Below, piece by piece: positions 23,405 through 29,680 of a stretch of 40,811 nt of DNA. Position 1 is the stretch's first letter. Each line of letters starts with the position of its first letter. The notes beneath the pieces were generated by a model. It saw nothing but the letters and a program-made list of their open reading frames with translations. It had not been told where the DNA came from and made no database searches. The stretch lies in IMG/VR virus record IMGVR_UViG_3300036846_000334, positions 1-40,811 of that record; one strand, 5' to 3'. The position numbers and the translations under genes are program-made. This DNA is from a virus.

Positions 23405-23706
23405 CAGCGCACCTCCATGTAAACTGGGGAGGCCTTCTCGTAGGGCGGCACGTTTCCGGCATGAGCGCTCGAAACGATTTTTCGTCGAGAGACGAAAACA
23501 GTCGATAGCCCTTGCGGACTACCGACTGATTTCACTACGAGGAGGTGGTGCTGGATGAAGCCTGTATTTCGGCTGTCAGTGAAGCTGTCCGTTTCACTGA
23601 CCTTTGAGACAATCGTAAGCTGGATCGTCTCACTGTTCCGGTAAGCAGATAACCCTCGGTATGGTGTCCGCCATGCCGAGGCCTTTATTGTAACAAACCC
23701 TCTCAT
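23404..23706 (-). CDS. Unknown 100-residue late protein over RNA hairpins
   Basis: Start ATG 23706 overlaps the upstream stop (ATGA) and the end overlaps the next start (TGATG), so it is translated in the late chain. The product is a 100-residue, mainly beta protein, rich in Ser/Val/Thr (LTIVSKVSETDSFTDS near residue 30) with no family match. Its DNA is less GC-rich than the neighbours and contains five consecutive inverted repeats (see 23479-23681). Either the protein is real and its mRNA is also structured, or the ORF is partly fortuitous over a structural RNA; the clean overlaps favour coding. Confidence 0.6.
   Translation of the reverse strand: MRGFVTIKASAWRTPYRGLSAYRNSETIQLTIVSKVSETDSFTDSRNTGFIQHHLLVVKSVGSPQGLSTVFVSRRKIVSSAHAGNVPPYEKASPVYMEVR
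23479..23681 (-). other. Array of five RNA hairpins in coding DNA
   Basis: In mRNA (minus) order: 23654-23681, ten pairs with one mismatch; 23605-23632, nine pairs with one G-U; 23575-23601, nine perfect pairs; 23499-23528, 13 continuous pairs (left arm CAGTCGGTAGTCC, loop GCAA, right arm GGGCTATCGACTG) with two G-U wobbles; 23479-23498, eight perfect pairs. The 13-pair stem and the 23605 stem are continuous only in the minus-strand reading, since their wobbles become A-C mismatches on the other strand, pointing to function in the late mRNA. Confidence 0.7.
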
Positions 23707-24407
23707 ACCTGCCTCGCTGCGATCCCCTGCTGTGTGACCATCTGCGCCTCTTGCGGGGCGGTGATGATCTCGGTCCAGTTGCCGAGGAAGATGTTGCGCT
23801 GGGTCGCGGTCAGGCCTCCCTGAGCGCCGAGCAGGTGCGAGACGAACTTCTGGCCGAAGATGGGGAATCGAGCATCCTTGGTGAGCATAGCGACGGTGGA
23901 CAAAAATCCCCAGTCGTAGATGTAGCCGAGGAAGTCTGGTATGGGTGACCATCCGGCAGCGAGCGAGGACATCAGGATGGGTGCCTCCTGAAAGAATCCA
24001 TCGACCGTGTAGGCCTGATCGGGCATCGCGTTCATGCGGAAGATCACGGTGCCGTCGTCGTTCTGGTTCTGCATCGCGATTGACTGCGGCCTCTGCACAT
24101 GGCTCTCTGCCGCGAGCGATAGTCTTACCTTGATCTCGGTTGTGTTCCCCAGCTCGTCGGTCACCCATACCCGCTCCAGAAAGCCGAAGGTGGGGATCGA
24201 GATGATGTAGTCCTGACTATCGCCGTCGATGTCGAACTGGAATGACCCTCTGTTCCATGGCCAGATGAACGGAGGTCCGAGGATGGTTTGCTTGGTGAGG
24301 TTGGCAGCGGTGAGCGCAGGTTCGTTGTTGGATACATTCACCGGCTGGTAGCCGAGGAAGGGAAGCGAGAACAAGGCGCTCGACATGATGTTGCGGGTCG
24401 CTGGCAT
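23703..24407 (-). CDS. Head-tail protein, shorter tandem paralogue
   Basis: A 234-residue protein starting at ATG 24407, which shares its A with the upstream TAA (TAATG); a longer frame upstream is rejected. Its first 80 residues align with its upstream neighbour: EPALT-AN, then P-F-W-WNR, then QDY and a GFLE/GWLE pattern. This pair looks like tandem-duplicated head-tail adaptors or stoppers. A helical C-terminus (LTATQRNIFLGNW near residue 205) follows. Function is inferred from position after capsid genes and before the nozzle. Confidence 0.65.
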   Translation of the reverse strand: MPATRNIMSSALFSLPFLGYQPVNVSNNEPALTAANLTKQTILGPPFIWPWNRGSFQFDIDGDSQDYIISIPTFGFLERVWVTDELGNTTEIKVRLSLAAESHVQRPQSIAMQNQNDDGTVIFRMNAMPDQAYTVDGFFQEAPILMSSLAAGWSPIPDFLGYIYDWGFLSTVAMLTKDARFPIFGQKFVSHLLGAQGGLTATQRNIFLGNWTEIITAPQEAQMVTQQGIAARQV

Positions 24408-25429
24408 TAGATTCCTCCCCACTGTCGCCAGTACGGGTTGCCGGGGCCGGGATCGCTGAAGTATTCGGGAGAGAGGATGCCGTGCGCGGGGTAGAATCCG
24501 AACCATTCTTCCTCGTTCGCGCCCTGCGACATGTTACTGGCGAGATCGGCCAGCCACTCTTTCTTCATATCCATGTAGCGAGCCTTGACAGTCTGGTTCG
24601 CCGAGTAGCGGTGCGCGTAGCTGACGAAGCCTTGGCGAAAATACTTGGCGTCGTCATCGGGGATCGGGTCGAGCTTGTCCTGAAGGGTTCGAAACATGGG
24701 TGCCGGTCCCTGCGCGAAGGTTCGGATCAGCCATGTGTTTCCGCTGGAATCGGGTGGTGGTGGTGCCAGCCTGATCCCCTGCGCGAAGGGATCGGCCACG
24801 GTCCACTGCGCGGTCCCATCCTGAATCACCTGACCTATGGGCCAGTTGGGGGGTATCGGCTGGTTTGGGTCCGGGTCGGGTGCGACCGGCTGCGTCGGGC
24901 CGGTGATCCCCCACTGCGTCAGGATCAGGATGTTGCCATCGACATCGAGGATGTTGGTGGGTGGATTGCTCGGGGTCTGTACCGTCGAGATCGGGGTCTT
25001 GTATTCCTTCCCCGGTCCCGGCCACGGTCCCTGCTCTAGCTGGTTGTTGTACTGCCACGAGAGTACGCGGGGCCAACCGGCACCCACGGCCATCACCGGG
25101 AGATCGCGCACCACCCGGATCGGCCACGTCAGCGGAGGTACCTGCGTAGAGTTGGCATCCTGCCGGAAGGCGTTCTCCAGCCATCCGATTTTTTTGAAGC
25201 CAAGGGTGGCGTAGTCCTGTTGCCGTGTGATGGTGGGGAAGGCTGGTAACTTGATGCGGTTCCACTTCCACGGAAAACGGGGAGAGAACATATCGGTGGC
25301 AACGTCGTTGGCGATGGTAAGGGCGGGTTCCGAAGAGAACCCACCCGTATTGGCAAACAGCGGTTGGAGATCGCCGATAGTCGAGGCGCTATCGACAATC
25401 ATTTGCAGCGTTATGGTGCTGTTGCCCAT
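24407..25429 (-). CDS. Head-tail protein, longer tandem paralogue
   Basis: A 340-residue protein with a GGGAGGG ribosome region. The N-terminal 100 residues share the EPALT-AN, WKWNR, QDY and GWLE pattern with the protein downstream. A Pro/Asn-rich insert (residues 140-215, beta domain) is present here and absent from the paralogue. The C-terminal 110 residues are helical and Tyr/Trp-rich (KARYMDMKKEWLADL near residue 290). Probably a tail adaptor or head-completion protein. Confidence 0.7.
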   Translation of the reverse strand: MGNSTITLQMIVDSASTIGDLQPLFANTGGFSSEPALTIANDVATDMFSPRFPWKWNRIKLPAFPTITRQQDYATLGFKKIGWLENAFRQDANSTQVPPLTWPIRVVRDLPVMAVGAGWPRVLSWQYNNQLEQGPWPGPGKEYKTPISTVQTPSNPPTNILDVDGNILILTQWGITGPTQPVAPDPDPNQPIPPNWPIGQVIQDGTAQWTVADPFAQGIRLAPPPPDSSGNTWLIRTFAQGPAPMFRTLQDKLDPIPDDDAKYFRQGFVSYAHRYSANQTVKARYMDMKKEWLADLASNMSQGANEEEWFGFYPAHGILSPEYFSDPGPGNPYWRQWGGI

Positions 25430-25445
25430 CGCTCACCCTCCCGCT

Positions 25446-26021
25446 TTACTTCGCCTGCTGTTTGGCCTGCTGTGCCTGCTGTGCCTGCGCCAGCGCTTGC
25501 TGGTTATGCTTTGCGGCTAGCTCTGACGGTGGTGCCGGTGCTCCAGCGATGAAGCTGTCCTCGGGGCTGAAGCCTCCGGCTTTCAGGTGCATGGTGCGGA
25601 GGATTTGCTGCCGCTGTGCGCGAGCTGCGGCGGCATACTCGGGGGTGTGGGTGTCGATCTCATCCAGCGCCTCCTGCGTGGTCTCTTCGCGCAACCGGTC
25701 AGGATCGAGCGCTTCGACCATCACATCGGCGAGTTTGGCGTTCGCTTCTACCTGCTTCGCCTGAATCTCATCGTTGGCCGCTTGGTTCTTCTCGGCTTGG
25801 TCGATGAGATAGGCTCGCCGGTCGCGCATCGCGATGGTGTTGGGTGGACCGAAGACGGCCACTTTTTCGTCATGGCTTTCTTTGCCCTTGGCGGGATCGC
25901 CTTCTTCGAACTCCGGTCCCGGCTTGTAGCCGGTGGATTTGTTCTTGGTATCTGCGGTCATGTTGGGTCTCACTTTCTGCGGTGGTTTTTTCTGCGGTTG
26001 CCATCTGAACGAGGTAGGCAT
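25446..26021 (-). CDS. Unknown structural-region protein, Gln/Ala-rich
   Basis: Start chosen at ATG 26021, overlapping the upstream TGA (TGATG), giving 191 residues; the ATG at 25961 is an alternative that would drop 20 basic residues. The protein is charged and mostly helical with a GPEFEEGDPAKGKE acidic segment and a Gln/Ala-rich tail of near-continuous Gln, Ala and Lys. Position right after the capsid region suggests a decoration, assembly or scaffold-related role; no family is recognised. Confidence 0.6.
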   Translation of the reverse strand: MPTSFRWQPQKKPPQKVRPNMTADTKNKSTGYKPGPEFEEGDPAKGKESHDEKVAVFGPPNTIAMRDRRAYLIDQAEKNQAANDEIQAKQVEANAKLADVMVEALDPDRLREETTQEALDEIDTHTPEYAAAARAQRQQILRTMHLKAGGFSPEDSFIAGAPAPPSELAAKHNQQALAQAQQAQQAKQQAK

Positions 26022-26506
26022 CAGGCGACGGCTTCCTCCGGCTGGTTTTGCATCACGAGGAAGAGCTGCGATCCTGACGTCTCGTTGTCGGTGGGGTAGT
26101 TCACGGCTTCCTGATATTCCTTGTAGAGCCGTGCATAGAGTCGCCGGTCCTCGACGCTCGCACCTCTGCGGTTGAGCGCGGGATTGGGTGGCTCCCACTT
26201 CTTTCCGCAGCGCTGGCAGAAGACCTTGAGAACGCCGGTGGGGAAGATGTTTTTGATGACGGCATACAGGGCATCGCTGCCCTGATACATCATCTCGACT
26301 CCCTTTCCACCTTTCTTGTGCCAGCACCTCGCTTGGATGGTTGTCTCGCGTTGCATCTCGGCATTGAGCGAGCGCTCGATGGACTTCTGCCGCACGATGC
26401 GAAGCTGTTTGTGGCTCCGCATTTTATCCACGTTGTACTGCATCTCTTCGAGCTGAAGAGCAGCGAATTGTTCCGCTACCGATGGTCCATTGTTCTGTGG
26501 TGCCAT
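26021..26506 (-). CDS. Zinc-ribbon late protein, 161 residues
   Basis: A helical protein (residues 8-60) followed by a Cys/His motif: CWHKKGGKG near residue 61 and FCQRCGKKWEPP near residue 96, arranged like a zinc ribbon with two Cys from each. The C-terminal part is acidic. A strong AAGGAGAA ribosome site precedes it. It lies immediately after the major capsid gene; it might be a head-completion or small DNA-binding virion protein. Function not known. Confidence 0.65.
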   Translation of the reverse strand: MAPQNNGPSVAEQFAALQLEEMQYNVDKMRSHKQLRIVRQKSIERSLNAEMQRETTIQARCWHKKGGKGVEMMYQGSDALYAVIKNIFPTGVLKVFCQRCGKKWEPPNPALNRRGASVEDRRLYARLYKEYQEAVNYPTDNETSGSQLFLVMQNQPEEAVA

Positions 26507-26535
26507 GACGTTCTCCTTTCCCGGTTGGTTGGAGT

Positions 26536-26563
26536 GGGTGGGGATTGCGCCATCCCCCCACCC
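26536..26563 (-). other. GC-rich hairpin between capsid and next gene
   Basis: Arms GGGTGGGGAT (26536-26545) and ATCCCC then CC then ACCC (26552-26563) around a six-base loop; two extra C bulge. No T-run follows on the minus strand, so it more likely protects or punctuates the capsid message than ends it. It lies just downstream of the capsid gene in the direction of transcription. Confidence 0.5.
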
Positions 26564-26594
26564 TGCTACGCACTAGGTTTCGTAGCCTCCAGCG

Positions 26595-27758
26595 TTAGGC
26601 GATAGCCGATACCGCGTCGATGTACCGGATACGCGCAACGGGGTCCGGTGGGAGGGTGCAGACGTACATGCTGTTGTAGGAAGCGAACCCACCGATCATT
26701 CTGGAAGGGTCGTACCCTGTCGGTTCAGTGAGCCTTCTAATCCAAACCTGCAAATTGCGCCAGTCACCGTTACCTATTTCGGTGTGGTCCTTCGCGCCGA
26801 AGCTGACGCCGATGATCCCGTCGCGTCCCACAACATAAGTGCGGAGCGCGGTGCCGGTGCCAGCGTCGTAGTTCGGTGTCTTGTGAACGAAGGTTGACTG
26901 GAAGAACGTCACGCCACCCCAGTCGATGACCGTTAAGGCATCGCCGTCTGGAGCTGGCAGCTCGCGCAGCATCTCTTGGCCCTGAGCTGACCGCTTGAGC
27001 ACATCCACCATGGAGTTGTTGGTCTTGTCCGTCAGGATGTCTCCAGCCGTGAAGGGATGCATCACGCCGAAGTATTTGCCGTCCTGAATGGGGAGAGCGT
27101 TGACGCCAGCGAGCGACTGCGCTGCTGCCGTGATGTCGGTGACTTCGACTGGAGTCACGGCATCCTTGGAGAGTACGTTCACCAGAGGATCGACCAACGA
27201 AGCTGCGTCGGCGGTATTCTGGATGAGCATGTTGATGATCTGCGCCAGCCGGTACGACATCTGCACACCGAGGGCTTCGAGCGTGGGATCGATTGCGGTC
27301 CCGAGCGCGTAGTCCGAGATGTTCATGTAGTCGGCGTACTGGCCCATCGTCGCCGAGTTCTGCACGACGTTGATCGTCAGGCCGGTCTGGATGGTACCTT
27401 CCGGGGCAGTCGTTAGCGGTGGGGCTGCTAGGTTCTGGTACATGAAGAGCGCGAGCTTGTTACCTGCGCTCTCATCCAGCATCCGGCGTGAGGTGAGCCG
27501 GACCCATGGGGTGTTCCCCTTAAGGTTCTCGATGAACACCTTGTCATACGACGTGATGGTGGACTGCGGAAGGTTGGTCGTCAGGTTGGAGGCTGGAGAG
27601 ACGCCTACACCCAACACGCCGAGGGCATGGACTCTGCCCACGTTGCCGGTATAGATGAAGAACTGGCCACCGAAGGCGCAGATGAACTCTATAAACGGCA
27701 CGAAGTATTTACGGAAGAACGTTCTGCCGCGATGAGCGGCCACCGATGCTTGACGCAT
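26595..27758 (-). CDS. Major capsid protein, N4-gp56 type
   Basis: The core from NLTTNLPQ (about residue 59) reads as the N4-gp56-like HK97-fold major capsid protein: SYDKVFIENLKGNTPWVRLT, then LFMYQNL, GQYADYMNISDYAL, then a helical spine (QMSYRLAQIINMLIQ) and a C-terminal beta region. I place the start at ATG 27758, which has an AGGGGG ribosome site nine bases upstream; the longest frame reaches 27821 with no ribosome site. The first 45 residues are hydrophobic (FVPFIEFICAFGG) and look like an unusual N-terminal extension. Forms the icosahedral head shell. Confidence 0.85.
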   Translation of the reverse strand: MRQASVAAHRGRTFFRKYFVPFIEFICAFGGQFFIYTGNVGRVHALGVLGVGVSPASNLTTNLPQSTITSYDKVFIENLKGNTPWVRLTSRRMLDESAGNKLALFMYQNLAAPPLTTAPEGTIQTGLTINVVQNSATMGQYADYMNISDYALGTAIDPTLEALGVQMSYRLAQIINMLIQNTADAASLVDPLVNVLSKDAVTPVEVTDITAAAQSLAGVNALPIQDGKYFGVMHPFTAGDILTDKTNNSMVDVLKRSAQGQEMLRELPAPDGDALTVIDWGGVTFFQSTFVHKTPNYDAGTGTALRTYVVGRDGIIGVSFGAKDHTEIGNGDWRNLQVWIRRLTEPTGYDPSRMIGGFASYNSMYVCTLPPDPVARIRYIDAVSAIA

Positions 27759-27854
27759 GGGATCGTACCCCCTGAGTGAAGTAGGTTGTGCGCGGGTCTT
27801 GGCCGCTTTCGGTGGCTCCATGGCAGCGGAGCGTTGGGTGCTACGTCGTGCTTG

Positions 27855-28664
27855 CTACAGGGCGTCCACGGCTCGCCGGAAGGCGGGGTCTTGGAGGCGT
27901 TGGTTGTACTCTGCGCGTGACATGGTTTCGAGCATTGCTTTGGTGATTACCGGGGTCCGGGGCTTCGGTGCCGGTCTGCTCGCCGAAGCGTCGGAGTTTC
28001 GGAGGCCCGATGAATAACTCCGAGGGCGTGGTGCTGGTGGTGGTGCGGGTGCGGGTGGTACGGGTGGAGCGGGAGGAGTTGGCGGCTCGTCCTGCTCGTT
28101 GTCGTCATCCGGCTTCTCTACGAGTTTTCCCTGCTCATAGAGTTGCTGGAAGACAATGGCGAGATTGTTTCGGGTGAGGTCGTATTTGGCCTCCCGCAGT
28201 GCAGCGAAGAGTTTCTCTTGGTTCTCCTGCACCGGATAGTATTCGGGGTAGTCGGCGACGAAGGCCTCGGCCTCCTCGCGGTAATATTCATCGGCCTCGC
28301 GCTGGTCGAACTCGGAAAACTTTTTCCCCACCACGGCGGGAGGCGCTCCCTGCTTTGCGGTTACGATCTCATCGACTACTTCCACGATCTTGTTGGGGTC
28401 GGTGATCTCCGAAGACAGCCGGAGGCGATCAGCCGAGGTAAGTTCACGCGGCTGCATCTGCATCGGGATGCGTCCCACATCGGGATTCAGCTTACGTCCG
28501 AGCTGGCGGTTGGCGTTCACCTGCGCGTCGGCTAATTGTTCAGCTACGTCGTCAATTGTTTTTCCCCTGAAGGTTGATACCCGATTCCCCTTGTTGTTGA
28601 CTATTTCGAGAACGATGTCGCCGTTCTCATCCGGTTGCTTATTGTTCAGCCAAACATGTTTCAT
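27855..28664 (-). CDS. Scaffold-like protein before capsid
   Basis: A 269-residue, highly charged protein directly upstream of the capsid gene, where scaffolds normally lie. Domains by eye: N-terminal mixed region (1-65), helical middle, a compact unit at about residues 131-182 (PEYYPVQEN, LFAALREAK, LYEQGKLV), a Pro-rich linker (195-215) and a C-terminal capsid-binding-like helix (SRAEYNQRLQDPAF). The compact unit resembles the whole 60-residue protein encoded at 40552-40734. Strong AGGAGAT ribosome site. Confidence 0.75.
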   Translation of the reverse strand: MKHVWLNNKQPDENGDIVLEIVNNKGNRVSTFRGKTIDDVAEQLADAQVNANRQLGRKLNPDVGRIPMQMQPRELTSADRLRLSSEITDPNKIVEVVDEIVTAKQGAPPAVVGKKFSEFDQREADEYYREEAEAFVADYPEYYPVQENQEKLFAALREAKYDLTRNNLAIVFQQLYEQGKLVEKPDDDNEQDEPPTPPAPPVPPAPAPPPAPRPRSYSSGLRNSDASASRPAPKPRTPVITKAMLETMSRAEYNQRLQDPAFRRAVDAL

Positions 28665-28675
28665 GGATTTATCTC

Positions 28676-29071
28676 CTAATAAGGGCCGTAGCCGTCCGGG
28701 GTGGCCGGGATGTGATAGGTGGGATTGAGAACGTTCTCCCGCTCCATCTCTTCCTCTGTTAGCTCGGGTAGCTTTACGGGTTCGGCAACACTTGACATGT
28801 AGGAGTTAACATTTGCGTTCAATTTTTCTTGCAAGTGAGTAAAGATCATCCACGCTGCTTTAGCCATCTTGTGATTGGCCAGCACCTCAGCCTCTTTGTC
28901 GGCGTCGGTGTTGATGAGGATCGTTTCCACCTCAATGCAGCATTGCTCCATCACGTCGAGCAAGTCGGGGTAGGTTTCGCTGTTACGCAGCGCGAATAAG
29001 TTGCGAACTTGGGCAGGCGAGAGCTGTGAGGTCACTCCGAATCTTCGCTCGGTGCGGATCGCGTCATTCAC
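28676..29071 (-). CDS. Unknown helical protein near portal
   Basis: A 131-residue, mainly helical protein (QLSPAQVRNLFALRN near residue 16) with an acidic C-terminal tail ending in a Pro/Gly/Tyr-rich stretch. It lies between the portal and scaffold genes and overlaps its neighbour by four bases. In other short-tailed phages this position holds small head-assembly helpers; the function here is unknown. Confidence 0.65.
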   Translation of the reverse strand: MNDAIRTERRFGVTSQLSPAQVRNLFALRNSETYPDLLDVMEQCCIEVETILINTDADKEAEVLANHKMAKAAWMIFTHLQEKLNANVNSYMSSVAEPVKLPELTEEEMERENVLNPTYHIPATPDGYGPY

Positions 29072-29262
29072 TGAGTCAGGCTCCCTTGAAACAGGCGTTG
29101 GCTATAGCGTTCCATTGCGGCTTTGTCTTTGTTAGCGCACTCCCAGCAAACCTGCTCTTGGTTCGGCCCTGCTGGGCGGCACTCCTCTAACTTTCCGCAT
29201 AGTTCGCAGAGACGATCCTCTTCGCCACTGATAACTACGACGTCGTTAATTCTTTGTGTCAT
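29068..29262 (-). CDS. Small zinc-knuckle protein
   Basis: A 64-residue protein with two CxxC pairs, CELCGKLEEC near residue 19 and CWECANKD near residue 39, forming a likely four-Cys zinc site, with an amphipathic helix at the end. It overlaps both neighbours by four bases (ATGA), so expression is tied to the portal genes. Function unknown; probably nucleic-acid or protein binding. Confidence 0.7.
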   Translation of the reverse strand: MTQRINDVVVISGEEDRLCELCGKLEECRPAGPNQEQVCWECANKDKAAMERYSQRLFQGSLTQ

Positions 29263-29678
29263 GCGGTACCTATGACATGCTCGCGGTGTTCTGCTGTGGG
29301 TGGATTGTTGACAATTTTTAGTGGCTGCGGCTCAGGCTTCGCCAGTTCAGCGGAAAATTTCTGAAATTCCTTCTCGGTTGCTTTATGCCGGTCCTTGAGC
29401 ATCCAGCCGAAGGCGGCACACATCTTGCCTACCGGCGTGATGCGAACAAAGTACTTTCCGGCCTTGGGGCCGAAGTCGGGTGTAGAGGTCAAGTCTTCGA
29501 TCAGGCCTCGCTCCAGCAAAGGAACAAAGAGATCGTCCATCGTCCAGTCGTCATCGCCTTCGATCAGACCGCGCCATCCGATACCTCCATGCAGGTCTTT
29601 CTTCTGCTGCTCGATCAGGCGTTCCAGCAGGCGCATGTGCCGGGGAAGTATCTGCATGAAGTGTTCGGTCATCGCCAT
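29259..29678 (-). CDS. Possible winged-helix late protein
   Basis: A 139-residue protein. Residues about 15-105 look like a winged helix: helix, a DDWTMDDLFVPLLERGLIE segment near residue 43, then a beta hairpin with YFVRITPVGK near residue 75, followed by AAFGWML. The C-terminal tail is Pro-rich and disordered. It lies just after the portal gene with an ATGA overlap to the zinc-knuckle gene. It could regulate transcription or be a small terminase-like DNA-binding protein; no small terminase was otherwise identified. Confidence 0.6.
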   Translation of the reverse strand: MAMTEHFMQILPRHMRLLERLIEQQKKDLHGGIGWRGLIEGDDDWTMDDLFVPLLERGLIEDLTSTPDFGPKAGKYFVRITPVGKMCAAFGWMLKDRHKATEKEFQKFSAELAKPEPQPLKIVNNPPTAEHREHVIGTA

Positions 29679-29680
29679 GG

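Noticed and set aside
22415-23422. Plus-strand open frame of 335 codons
   Set aside because: Antisense to the nozzle-type gene, Arg/His/Gly-rich as expected for shadows, no ribosome site.
23404-24168. Long minus-strand frame covering the 100-residue gene and beyond
   Set aside because: Only the part from ATG 23706 is free of a better-supported gene; upstream it is out of frame with the head-tail paralogue.
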